In this document: piece by piece, positions 43,531 through 53,388 of the stretch
How the letters are laid out: every line of letters begins with the position of its first letter
How positions within the stretch are numbered: position 1 is the stretch's first letter
Assembly: GCA_900491605.1 (NCBI GenBank)
Contig: UESW01005084.1
Coordinates: 147,335 to 211,334, forward strand
Source: Calamus simplicifolius
Taxonomy: Eukaryota > Streptophyta > Magnoliopsida > Arecales > Arecaceae
Direction: 5' to 3'
DNA: 64,000 nucleotides
Notes under the pieces: generated by a model
The model's database searches: none
Seen by the model: only the letters and a program-made list of their open reading frames with translations
Told to the model about the DNA's origin: nothing
Program-made: the position numbers and the translations under genes

Positions 43531-44240
43531 GGTGTTAGTGTTAGTCACAAATTAGGGTTCATTAGGCTTCCCTAAATGAAACGAGATGCATGCACAATTG
43601 TGGAAGATTAGGCTACTCCCTAAACATACTATGATACACACAACATTGATTAGAACCTTGATGATTATCCATATTGTGGTATGTGATAAGTTAAACTTGA
43701 TTACAAGGACCTACACATATGTCACTATGACTTCTTCAGCTAAAACTTATTTATACTAAGTGTAAGTTCAAATTCGAAACATGTCTTACACTTAATAAAA
43801 GATATTGTTTGCTCACTATATTTTCTTACATTATACATCATAATTTAAATTTTAAATCATTAGAATGTTTTGATTTAAATTTACTTTCTTATTTGTTTTT
43901 GTAAGTTATTTTATCCTTATCCTGTTGGTGCATGAGAAGCTTTAAACTATATCTATCTTACATGTAAGGATAAACTTTACCTTCATGTGAAAACTATCCT
44001 TTTTGTATTTTTTTTTTTTTTGTGAGCATGTTGAGCGATTCTTGGTTCAGGATTCTCTTAAGTGCACAAAAGGGTTCATCTACAATTCTTTTTAAGGACA
44101 GTGTTTGGCGTGCTTCAACCACATGCTTTTTTTAACTAAATTTTTTATTTATTTATTTATTTTTATTTAAATTATTATTATTATTAGTGCATATTTTTAA
44201 ATTAAGAGAAATATATTGCCTTAACTGACTTTTTTTTTTT
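43531..44240 (+). other. 3' end of the old copia element and flank
   Basis: 43531-43900 continues the old copia sequence after RNase H, probably its 3' LTR area; no matching 5' LTR was identified. 43900-44240 is AT-rich flank leading to the YTH pseudogene. No gene. Confidence 0.4.
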
Positions 44241-44525
44241 TCAATGTTATGCAAAGAACTTTGTCATTAAAACATAGGGCATCAACTACAAAGGTTGGGC
44301 TAGCACACCTGGAAAGAAAAAGCTGCAAGAGAAACTTGTGGTTGCCATCCCATCTTTTGTTTCTCTCCGTCAACACCAAAGAGCAATTTGTTGGTGGTGC
44401 TGTGGGTCCAGTTAATTTTGATAAGACCGTGAAGCACTGGGAGAGGATGGCGAGTGGAATGGTTGCTTCCCCATCAAGTAGTTTAATCAAGCATATATCA
44501 TTGGAGAACGATGATAAGGAGCTAA
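44241..44525 (+). pseudogene. YTH-domain (ECT-like) pseudogene, left part
   Basis: Frames read YAKNFVIKT, then KGWASTPGKKKLQEK. After a shift come LLFLSVNTKEQFVGGAVGPV, NFDKTVKHWERM and SLIKHISLENDDKEL, stopping at the copia insertion. YTH domains have the same blocks: KFFVIKSYSE, VWASTPNGNKKL, FFSVNASGQFVGVAEMxGPV and HIILENNDNKPV. They bind N6-methyladenosine in mRNA through Trp residues. Several of the expected aromatic residues and the middle of the first block are lost. The gene continues without an intron on the other side of the copia (51326), so it is probably a processed copy or an old fusion of exons. Confidence 0.75.
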
Positions 44526-44924
44526 TATTGGTTTTTTTTTCATTAATCGTATCGGTTAGATATGATTAAGGTGGTCCTATATTCTGATCTTAAGGGATTG
44601 CATGAATTCAAATTTTGAATTCACGATTGAGATAAGAATCCCTCAACCATATCCGTTTAAAGCGGCGCCCTCTGTGATGGACAGATAAGGCATAAAGGTT
44701 TATAAAACGGGTAGGTCCCTGCGCCTGGTTTCATCGAGAGAAAGTTTACACCATCGCTGAGAGAGACCGCAAGGCGTGGAAGATCCTTACCCTCATCTGG
44801 AAGAAAATCAACAGCAATGGCTGGAGGTATTTATCGATCTTTCCTTAATTAATTAGGATAAATATATTGGTCCCATATTTCCGCATATATGATAGGGATC
44901 AATATATTTAATTTCAGTCTATCA
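44526..44924 (+). repeat. Copia element 2, 5' LTR (399 bp)
   Basis: Starts TATTGG where the other LTR has TGTTGG, so the terminal G has mutated to A. Ends TCTATCA. TTTATAAAAC at 44698-44707 is its TATA box. Confidence 0.95.
44698..44707 (+). promoter_or_regulatory. TATA box in the 5' LTR of copia element 2
   Basis: TTTATAAAAC, repeated in the 3' LTR near 51100. It would start the genomic RNA about 30 bp downstream. Confidence 0.6.
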
Positions 44925-44939
44925 TTTGGTATCAGAGCG
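44925..44939 (+). other. Copia element 2 primer binding site
   Basis: TTTGGTATCAGAGCG directly after the LTR, complementary to the 3' end of initiator Met tRNA. Confidence 0.9.
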
Positions 44940-45544
44940 TATAAAAATACCTCTGCCTTGATTATTGAGGATTGTTTCTATTGATATATGGATCTGATAA
45001 AATCCTATGAAACAATCTTTATATGATTTATTTGATAAAGAGGGACAAGGTATTCTTGATCTCTATTTCTCTCGTTTAGGGATAGTCCAAAGGGGAGGCT
45101 ACTGGTAGTACCCTGGATTATTTCACCCAACGGGCGTACGGTAGGGATATTAGGGACGTACCAATAAGGGAGGCTGATGTAGTACCTTGGTGCGTTTGAC
45201 CCAACTACCTGCGTACCGGAGAGTTAATAGGTCATCAAGAATCATCTGAAAGGGCATTAGATCTGATAAACTCTTAATATTCAAGTTTTATTTAAGAGAT
45301 TGATCAGTAAGATTTATGCCATGGCCATGCACTTATCTATTCGCTCACCCTTTTGGATATAGTTTAAATAAAAGATAAATCCAAATATCTCACGATTAAA
45401 TCACCATGAGATAAGGAAGCATCGGTTTTCTTGCTTTGGATATGTGCACGGAACGAGGAGATGAAAAACGGACATTAAAAAAAAAAAAACTTACAGAAAA
45501 ACGTGGAAAAAAAAAAAATAGCGGCATTTAGAATTAAAAAAAAA

Positions 45545-45770
45545 TTCAGCGCTGGCTAGCCCAGCGCTTGGGCCAGGCGCTGGCCAGCAGCTGGTTGGCC
45601 CAGCGCTTGGGCCAGGCGCTTGCTGGCCCAGCGGCCTGGGCCAGCGCCCAGGCGCTACCCGCCTGGGCCAAGCGCTGGCCAGGCCTGGGCCCAGCGCCTG
45701 GGCCAGACTGGCCCATTGCCTGGCCCAGCGATCAGCTGGCCAGTCTGGGCAGCTGAGCCATGGGCAGTTG
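45545..45770. repeat. GC-rich simple repeat in the copia leader
   Basis: Variants of GGGCCAGCGCTGG, CCCAGCGCTTGGGCCAGGCG and CTGGCCAGC repeat irregularly, with strong local self-complementarity. Sharp contrast to the AT-rich leader around it. Confidence 0.85.
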
Positions 45771-46171
45771 CGTCAAATTGGACTGTGCATTCAGTATGAA
45801 TCGTGTGACAGTCCTGATCATATTTTTGAGGTGATTGAGAGATTTTTTGGTTAAATTAAACTATTAGAATTGGGTGAGGATGACGGGCTGTTGGCTCGTT
45901 CATTAAGTGGTTGGACCATTAGTCTGGCCTATTTATGTTCAATTATATTTAGAATTTGTGTGTATAAATTTTGTGAATTATGCATGCATCTTAAGTGACA
46001 TAATTGAACATAAAAATTAAATAATGTCTAAGTGATAAATACAATTGAATAATTGAGGAGTAGCCACAGCATCCTTAATTATAAAATTGTATAATAAAGT
46101 TAGTAAATCACATAAATAATAGACATTAATTGTAAAATTTATTAATATATATAAAATTGAGGAATTTTTGT

Positions 46172-46517
46172 TATATTTATATAATTAATTAGGATAAAAT
46201 ATCAAATTATATTTTTCTAATCTACCCACAGGAATTAGAAAGAAGGAACATAATTTGATAGATTTATCATACAGACTTAAGTGAATCTAATTGAATTAAA
46301 GCTTTAGCCCACAGGCAAGTTTTATGTCAGTAGATTCACTGTTTTATATTTATATAATTAATTAAGATAAAATATCAAATTATATTTTTCTAATCTACCC
46401 ACAGGAATTAGAAAGAAGGAACATAATTTGATAGTTTTATCATACAGACTTAAGTGAATCTAATTGAATTAGAGCTTTAGCCCACAGGCAAGTTTTATGT
46501 CAGTAGATTCACTGGTT
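46172..46517. repeat. 173-bp tandem duplication
   Basis: GATAAAATATCAAATTATAT begins at 46193 and again at 46366. The two copies, about 46172-46344 and 46345-46517, are nearly identical, so the duplication is recent. It ends shortly before the gag ATG. Confidence 0.85.
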
Positions 46518-46600
46518 TCTAAATGCATAATTTACATTGGTAAAGCATTTTATTAGCCTCATTTTTTGATAATAAGCATGTATGTTTAAATTTTGCAGTT

Positions 46601-47930
46601 ATGCAACCTGTAAATTTCTCTGAAATAAAATGTGACATACCTGAATTAAGGGGTGATAACTATAAGGTTTGGAAGGAGAGAATTCTCCTTCATCTGGGCT
46701 GGATGGACATTGATTATGCTATAAGGAAGGATGAACCACCTTCAGTAACTCAGACCAGCACTCCTAATGAGATTGCGATTTATGAACGTTGGGAGCGATC
46801 CAATCGCTTGAGTACAATGTTCATAAAGACAAAAATCTCTGTTGGTATACGTGGTTCAGTTGATAAGTATGAGAATGTCAGGGAGCTACTAAAGGCCATT
46901 GATGAGCAATTTAGTACTTCAGATAAAGCTCTTGCCAGTACCCTAATATTGAAGTTGTCATCCCTGAGGCTCACTGGAGTGAGAGGTGTGCGTGAGCACA
47001 TTATGCAAATGAGGGACATTGCAGCTCAACTGAAGACTCTTGAGGTTGAAATGTCTGAGTCCTTTCTGGTGCACTATATTTTAAATACACTTCCACAGCA
47101 GTATGGACCATTTAAGATATCTTATAACACACATAAGGAAAAATGGTCAATCAATGAACTTTGGCCATGTGTGTTCAAGAAGAGGGTAGACTGTTGATGG
47201 AATTGGGTGAAAGTGCAATGCTGACTACAAGTGGAAAGGATCGGGCACGGGCCAAGAAGAAGGGTAAAAGTAAAATACCACCCAATCTGATATTAAGAAG
47301 GAATCCAAGTGTTTCTTCTGTAAGAAGAAGGGACACATGAAGAAGGATTGCATCAAGTTCAAGACTTGGCTTGAAAAGAAAGGTAAAACAATCTCACTTG
47401 TCTGTTATGAATCTAATATGGCTAATGTTATTTATAACACATGGTGGATTGATTCTGGTTCTACAATCCACATTTGCAATACTTTGCAGGGTATGCAAAA
47501 CTTAAGGAAGCCAGTGGGAAGTGAGCAGTATATCTCTTCAGGAAATAAGATGCGCTCACATGTGGAAGCTATAGGGACATGCACCTTAGTTCTTAGTAGT
47601 GGTTTTGTTTTAAATTTGGAAAGGACCTTTTATGTACCTAGTTTTTCTAGGAATTTAATTTCAGTTTCAAGACTTGTACCTTTGGTTATTCTTTCAACTT
47701 TTCAGATACTTCTTCCAGTTTATATTATAAATCTGAACTTGTTGGGAATGGTACTTTGTCTGATGGTCTTTTCTATATTAATTTGCAAAATAATACCACT
47801 CATGATGTAATGCATGTTAGGGCTGGCATAAAAAGATGTGTTGTAAATGATAACTCTTCTATGTTGTGGCATCGGAGATTGGGACATATCTCCATAGATA
47901 GAATCAAGAGGTTAGTGAATGAAGGGTACT
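46601..47930 (+). pseudogene. Copia element 2 gag and protease, four frameshifts
   Basis: The ATG at 46601 opens MQPVNFSEIKCDIPELRGDN, then KVWKERILLHLGWMDIDYAI, typical of plant copia gag. It continues to WSINEL, where a one-base loss near 47161 (seen against element 1) shifts the frame. A second shift near 47285 precedes an intact CCHC zinc knuckle CFFCKKKGHMKKDC (47310-47351). The protease active site is WWIDSGSTIHICN. Further shifts lie near 47680 (after SRLVP) and 47925, just after the integrase zinc finger start LWHRRLGHIS. Without these four slips gag-pol would be one frame. It packages RNA and processes the polyprotein. Confidence 0.9.
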
Positions 47931-47937
47931 CAATACT

Positions 47938-50643
47938 TTGGACTTCACTGACTTTGATACTTGTGTGGACTGCATTAAAGGCAAGCAGACCAATAAGTCA
48001 AAGAAAGGTGCCAAGAGGAGTTCAGACCTATTAGAGATCATACACACGGACATTTGTTGTCCGGATATGGATTTTCATGGTCCGAAATACTTTATCTGCT
48101 TTATTGATGATTACTCACGATTTATGTATCTCTACTTGCTTCATAATAAGAACGAAGCATTAGATGCCTTTAAGGTATTCAAGGCAGAAGTAGAGACACA
48201 ATGTGGAAAGCAAATCAAAATTGTGAGATCTGATAGAGGAGGTGAGTATTATGGGAGATACACAGAAGATGGACAAATGCCTGGTCCATTTGCGAAGTTC
48301 CTTCAAGAACATGGGATTGTTGCCCAATACAGTTTACCTGGCTCACCTGATCAGAATGGTGTAGCAGAAAGAAGGAACCGAACATTGATGGACATGGTGA
48401 GGAGCATGATTAGCAGCTCCAAACTACCTAAGTCCTTGTGGACAGAAGCTCTCAAGACAGCTGTGTACATATTAAATCGAGTTCCAACCAAGGCTGTTTC
48501 TAAAACGCCATTTGAGTTATTTAAAGGTTGGAAGCCAAGTTTGCGACATGTACGCGTATGGGGATGCCCATGTGAAGTGAGAGTATACAATCCACAAGAG
48601 AAAAAGCTGGACCCTAGGACCATTAGTGGGTATTTTGTTGGATATGCCGAGAGGTCCAAGGGATATAGATTTTACTGTCCATCTCATACAACTAGGATTG
48701 TGGAATCGAGAAATGCCAAATTTCTTGAGAATGACTTGATCAGTGGGAGTGATCAATTGCAGAGCATGATTCCTGAAAGGGAACATTCTGATGCTCAACC
48801 TTCCACTTCAAGTGACAGACTGATTATCGTTCATAGTGCCCCTCAAGACCAAACGGGCATTATACAACCAGTCGTTGAAATTCCACAATTTGCTGATAAT
48901 GAACTAGTAGATCCAGTCTCTCATGAGTTACCAGAGATAGTTGAACAATCAACTCCTCCAGAGGAGGTTGTTACAACATTAAGAAGATCTACAAGAGAAA
49001 GGAAATCAGCAATTTCTAGTGACTATATTGTGTATCTTCAAGAGTCGGACTATAACATTGGAGCTGAAAATGATCCTGAAACGTTTTCACAAGCCATGAA
49101 TTGTAAGGAATCTAATTTATGGTATGATGCTATGAAAGATGAGATGAATTCTATGGCAGTTAATGGAGTCTGGGATCTTGTTGAGTTGCCTGATGGAGCA
49201 AAAGCCATTGGCTGCAAATGGGTCTTTAAGACCAAGAAAGACTCGTTAGGCAACATTGAGCGATATAAGGCAAGACTCGTTGCTAAGGGATTCACTCAAA
49301 GGGAGGGAATTGATTACAAGGAGACATTTTCTCCTGTATCTAAGAAAGATTCCTTCCGCATTATCATGGCACTTGTTGCGCATTTTGATTTAGAGTTGCA
49401 ACAAATGGATGTGAAAACTGCATTTCTCAATGGAGATCTAGAGGAAGAGGTTTATATGAAACAACCTGAAGGTTTTTCCTCTAGTAATAATGAGCAATTA
49501 GTATGCAAGCTCAAGAGATCTATATATGGATTGAAACAAGCCTCTCGGCAATGGTACTTAAAATTTCATGATGTGATTTCTTCATTTGGATTTGTAGAGA
49601 ACATCATGGATCAATGTATATACCAGAAGGTCAGTGGGAGCAAAATTTGTTTTCTAATCCTATATGTAGATGATATTTTACTTGCAACCAATAATAAAGG
49701 TATGTTACATGAGGTGAAACAATTTCTCTCTGAGAATTTTGACATGAAAGATATGGGTGATGCCTCTTATGTCATTGGCATTAAAATTCAAAGAGACAGA
49801 CTTCGAGGTGTTTTAGGTCTATCTCAAGAAACCTATATCAATAAAATTTTAGAGAGATTTCGGATGAAAAATTGTTCACCGAGTATAGCTCCCATAGTCA
49901 AGGGTGACAGATTCAATTTGAGTCAGTGCCCAAGGAATGACTTTGAGAGGGAGGAAATGAAAAACACTCCATATGCCTCAGCTGTTGGTAGCTTGATGTA
50001 TGCTCAGGTCTGTACAAGGCCTGACATAGCATTTGCAGTTGGGATGTTGGGGAGATATCAGAGTAATCCAGGTTTAGACCACTGGAGAGCTGCTAAGAAG
50101 GTGATGAGGTATCTTCAGGGTACCAAGGACTACATGCTTATGTTCAGACGGACTGAAAATTTGGAAGTAATTGGCTACTCTGATGCTGACTTTGCTGGCT
50201 GTGTTGATTCTCGGAAGTCAACATCTGGATACATATTTATGTTTGCTGGTGGAGCTGTATCTTGGAGGAGCGCCAAGCAGACTTTGACTGCTACTTCCAC
50301 CATGGAAGCCGAGTTCGTATCATGTTTTGAGGCTACTTCGCATGGTGTATGGTTGAAGAGTTTCATTTCTGGGCTTAGAATTGTGGATTCTATATCTAAG
50401 CCATTGAAGATTTATTGTGACAATTCAGCTGCAGTGTTTATGGCTAAAAATAATAAGAGTGGTAGTCGAAGCAAGCACATCGACATCAAATATTTAGCCA
50501 TACGAGAACGTGTTAAAGAAAAGACAGTGGTTATAGAGCACGTGAGCACTGAGTTGATGATAGCTGATCCCTTGACTAAAGGCATGCCACTACAGAAGTT
50601 TAGGGATCATGTAGACCGTATGGGTCTTGGTTATTTTATTTAA
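47938..50643 (+). CDS. Copia element 2 integrase-reverse transcriptase-RNase H (901 codons, open)
   Basis: Begins in the integrase zinc finger (CVDC, residues 9-12). The integrase catalytic triad is complete: D38 in HTDICC, D99 in SDRGGEYY, E144 in GVAERRNR. A linker (residues about 270-380) with RRSTRERKSAISSDYIVYLQ leads to RT: VWDLVELPDGAKAIGCKWVF, YKARLVAKGFTQREGIDYKE, MDVKTAFLNGDLEEEVYMKQ and the polymerase box YVDD (576-579). RNase H follows near residue 745: GYSDADFAG, STMEAEFVSCFEAT, YCDNSAAVF. It ends ADPLTKGMPLQKFRDHVDRM. The methionine at 47938 is internal to the polyprotein, not a natural start; translation would normally come through from gag. The frame may still supply enzyme to related copies only if expressed by another route. 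Confidence 0.92.
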   Translation: MDFTDFDTCVDCIKGKQTNKSKKGAKRSSDLLEIIHTDICCPDMDFHGPKYFICFIDDYSRFMYLYLLHNKNEALDAFKVFKAEVETQCGKQIKIVRSDRGGEYYGRYTEDGQMPGPFAKFLQEHGIVAQYSLPGSPDQNGVAERRNRTLMDMVRSMISSSKLPKSLWTEALKTAVYILNRVPTKAVSKTPFELFKGWKPSLRHVRVWGCPCEVRVYNPQEKKLDPRTISGYFVGYAERSKGYRFYCPSHTTRIVESRNAKFLENDLISGSDQLQSMIPEREHSDAQPSTSSDRLIIVHSAPQDQTGIIQPVVEIPQFADNELVDPVSHELPEIVEQSTPPEEVVTTLRRSTRERKSAISSDYIVYLQESDYNIGAENDPETFSQAMNCKESNLWYDAMKDEMNSMAVNGVWDLVELPDGAKAIGCKWVFKTKKDSLGNIERYKARLVAKGFTQREGIDYKETFSPVSKKDSFRIIMALVAHFDLELQQMDVKTAFLNGDLEEEVYMKQPEGFSSSNNEQLVCKLKRSIYGLKQASRQWYLKFHDVISSFGFVENIMDQCIYQKVSGSKICFLILYVDDILLATNNKGMLHEVKQFLSENFDMKDMGDASYVIGIKIQRDRLRGVLGLSQETYINKILERFRMKNCSPSIAPIVKGDRFNLSQCPRNDFEREEMKNTPYASAVGSLMYAQVCTRPDIAFAVGMLGRYQSNPGLDHWRAAKKVMRYLQGTKDYMLMFRRTENLEVIGYSDADFAGCVDSRKSTSGYIFMFAGGAVSWRSAKQTLTATSTMEAEFVSCFEATSHGVWLKSFISGLRIVDSISKPLKIYCDNSAAVFMAKNNKSGSRSKHIDIKYLAIRERVKEKTVVIEHVSTELMIADPLTKGMPLQKFRDHVDRMGLGYFI

Positions 50644-50911
50644 TTCATTGTAATGATGAATTTTATAATTAATGAAACTCTTTTATGATTGTGATGTTTT
50701 TCACATTCAGTTATTTAGTGTACACATTTATTTGTGATGAGCATCATTAAGTTGGACCTAGAATAAACATGGGGTTTATTCATTAAGTTATATGGGTTTA
50801 TGTTTGGGAAATATAATACATTGTGATACATGGTAAATAATACTCGATTTTAAGAGGACCTATTGCCATGATTCATGTATTCTGTTTCTTACTATAGTAA
50901 TAGAATATACG

Positions 50912-50926
50912 GACCAAGTGGGAGAA
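50912..50926 (+). other. Copia element 2 polypurine tract
   Basis: GACCAAGTGGGAGAA directly before the 3' LTR. The 270 bp between RNase H and this point are untranslated and match the corresponding part of element 1 (reverse strand, 24560-24840). Confidence 0.85.
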
Positions 50927-51325
50927 TGTTGGTTTTTTCTCCATTAAGCGTATCGGTTAGATACGATTAAGGTGGTCCTATATTCTGATCTTGAGGGATT
51001 GCGTGAATTCAAATTTTGAATTCACGATTGAGATAAGAATCCCTCAACCATATCCGTTTAAAGCGGCGCCCTCTGTGATGGACAGATAAGGCATAAAGGT
51101 TTATAAAACGGGTAGGTCCCTGCGCCTGGTTTCATCGAGAGAAAGTTTACACCATCGCTGAGAGAGACCGCAAGGCGTGGAAGATCCTTACCCTCATCTG
51201 GAAGAAAATTAACAGCAATGGCTGGAGGTATTTATCGATCTTTCTTTAATTAATTAGGATAAATATATTGGTCCCATATTTCCGCATATATGATAGGGAT
51301 CAATATATTTAATTTCAGTCTATCA
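50927..51325 (+). repeat. Copia element 2, 3' LTR (399 bp)
   Basis: Starts TGTTGGTTTTTT, ends TTCAGTCTATCA, and is followed by the GCTAA duplication. Confidence 0.95.
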
Positions 51326-51560
51326 GCTAAAACACTCAAGAGCCAAAATGAGAACAAGGTCTTCAAATGTGCAACATTTTTAAGGAACATGCAAGTAAGA
51401 CATCCATTTTGAATCATTTCATGTTCTACGGGAACTGCCAGAATTGATGCTAGAGAAGAAGAAAGTGAAGCAATGGCCTCAGAAACAGACCCTGGAATGG
51501 AAAAACTTTTACTGTTGACATTGCTGTGGAGAAAGAGAAGGATGCGACAGATGAGACGCT
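51326..51560 (+). pseudogene. YTH-domain (ECT-like) pseudogene, right part
   Basis: Directly after the copia duplication the frame reads KNTQEPK, a stop, then EQGLQMCNIFKEHASKTSIL and NHFMFYGN, continuing in another frame as LMLEKKKVKQWPQKQ. It matches the end of plant YTH domains (RDTQEVKLEQGLEMLNIFK, then SILDDFxFYExRxK). In expressed ECT genes an intron is usual around this point. None is present, which supports a retrocopy. Later sequence up to 51560 is polar (EKEKDATDE) and decays. Confidence 0.75.
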
Positions 51561-51624
51561 TGGATTGTAGCCTCATCAGCAAGCTACTTTGAAGTAATAT
51601 GAAGCTTTATCCTTGATTTCATAG

Positions 51625-51775
51625 GCTTTATAAGGTTTTGAAGAAAATTAGATCCGTCACTTATAAGTTTGATTTATCTGTTGAGTCTAAAGTTCATCCT
51701 ATCTTCTATTTTTGTAATTCAAGGAAGCAGGTTGATCATGAAACAATGGTGGTGTCTACACAATGACCTAATTTT
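51625..51775 (+). pseudogene. Ty3/gypsy integrase C-terminal fragment
   Basis: Reads YKVLKKIRSVTYKFDLSVES, then KVHPIFYFCNSRKQVDHETM. In gypsy (chromovirus-like) integrases the end reads GPFxVLxRIGxVAYxLxLP, then SxIHPVFHVSxLK. The neighbouring domains are missing, so this is a remnant of about 50 codons. It marks an older insertion next to the YTH pseudogene and belongs to a different lineage from the Tat element. Confidence 0.6.
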
Positions 51776-53388
51776 TTAAAAGATGTAAGGCTCTAGTTAT
51801 GTCCTATTGTCATTTTAAATCGTAAGATGGTTAAAAAATGTGTTAGAAAATATATTTGATTCTGGAAATTATTAATAATTGCAAAAACATTAATATAAAT
51901 CAACTTTCAAGGAGGATTGATCTAATAGACTCCTTCAATTACCTAGAACAAGAAACAAAAATATGGAAAAAAAAAATTGGAGAAGAAGAGGCTCTCAAGA
52001 GAGGAGATTAGGCTAACTTAATCTTAGCTTGGAGGGCTCTCAAGAGAGAAGATTTGGCTATATTGTTTAAATAAGATTCTATGCACTTGGCCCTCTTTTA
52101 TAGACTAAGATGCATCTCTTAGAAAAGGTTATTCATGTATGATTGAATACATGCATTCCAAGATACATGTATTCCAAAAGGAGACAATGCATATGGATAT
52201 GAATATAGAGATGGTAGCTCTACTCTCTAAAATGGATACAATGCTAAGCATGTTAATGGTTGTACTTAAAATCTAAAAATCGATGTGGCAAAATGGGTTT
52301 GTCATATGCACATGTGGTCCATACCCAAGTCCCTCAAGACTTGACTAAGCCTAAGACTATTGGGATTATATAAATGTAAGCAGACTTTTATTATATGTCC
52401 AATATGGGACTAAAACAAAAAAAAATTATTTAAAAATTTTAAACTTTTATTTTTGTATTTATTTATTTTTAATAAAATAATAAGGTTGTGACTATGGTAT
52501 TAACGAAGTTTTTGACTCTACTTTTGAAGAGACCATGTGGGAGTACCTTTCTCAAGAAACAAGAGAAGTTTCTTGATTTCCAATTTTGAGAACAAGATTG
52601 ATTTTTAAAAAGTGTGCAATATTAGGCAATTTTGGAGATTTCTTAAATTTCAGGGATTTCCTTAATTGTTGGGATTCTTTGATTTAAGAGATTTTAATAA
52701 TTAAGGAGATTTTCCTAAGCCTTAATTATTTGTACGTTAGTTTCTATTCGTATCAAGTCAATCATTAGTTGCTATAATTTGGGAATTTTTTCTTAATTGT
52801 AATATGCTTTTCTTTTAAGTATTAAGGTTATAGTCCTATAAATGTGTGCATACCATATGGCTTTCTTATCATGAAATGATAACATTAGTTCTTTATCCTT
52901 TGGATGCTCAACTCCCTTAAAGTGATTACTTTAGAGGCCTGATCTCGAAGTAATCATGATTAACCTAATTCTTAAATTTGGATTCATCTAATTCTTAAAT
53001 TTATTCTTGGATATAACAATGATTCATATCAAGAGCACGAATGTGATGCCTATGGCTTTCTCTCTCTGGTGTATGCAAGTGACAATGGCAATCAACAACA
53101 GCCTAATGAGGGCTCTCACATGGGCAGTATTGTTGTCACGCTCCCAAATTGACACCTGGTCCAAGTAATTGCAACATAGCCACATGCTCTTAAATCAAAA
53201 CATTAAGAGCATCCCAAGTTTATTCATAATTAATGTAGAACTGAACACTTGCTAACATAAGCTTTTATATTCTTTCTATTTAAACCTAGACATTCTCACC
53301 AGTCTAAAGGTCCAAATCTGAATTCAATCAACCCAATCATAATCACAAACACAAGAATTCTATCTACAATGTCTTCTAGTTCATATGG
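51776..53388. other. Noncoding flank, possibly old gypsy 3' end
   Basis: The sequence after the integrase fragment has LTR-like words (CCAATATGGGACTAAAAC near 52400; CCTATAAATGTGTGC near 52835) and a repeated GGCTCTCAAGAGAG phrase (51990 and 52027). It could be the 3' LTR of the gypsy remnant, but no pair or clear ends were found. No gene. Confidence 0.3.

Larger units (their letters stand above)
44940..46600 (+). other. Copia element 2 untranslated leader
   Basis: Unusually long leader of about 1.66 kb. It includes a segment shared with element 1 (GGGGAGGCTACTGGTAGTACC near 45095), the GC-rich repeat at 45545-45770 and a 173-bp tandem duplication at 46172-46517. No gene. Confidence 0.7.
44526..51325 (+). 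mobile_element. Ty1/copia element 2 (6,800 bp), young
   Basis: LTRs of 399 bp each (44526-44924 and 50927-51325) differ at about nine positions by eye. They are flanked by a perfect duplication GCTAA (44521-44525 and 51326-51330). PBS TTTGGTATCAGAGCG follows the 5' LTR, and the polypurine tract ACCAAGTGGGAGAA precedes the 3' LTR. The order is leader with GC-rich repeats, gag, zinc knuckle, protease, integrase, RT, RNase H. Four single-base-type frameshifts break gag-protease, but integrase-RT-RNase H is a single open frame. The element splits a YTH pseudogene. Confidence 0.97.

Noticed and set aside
45568..45756. 62-codon Ala/Trp/Gly-rich frame
   Set aside because: Translation of the GC-rich simple repeat in the copia leader.
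48351..48798. Minus-strand frames within copia element 2
   Set aside because: Antisense shadows of the integrase region. They resemble plus-strand frames of element 1 only because that element is on the other strand.
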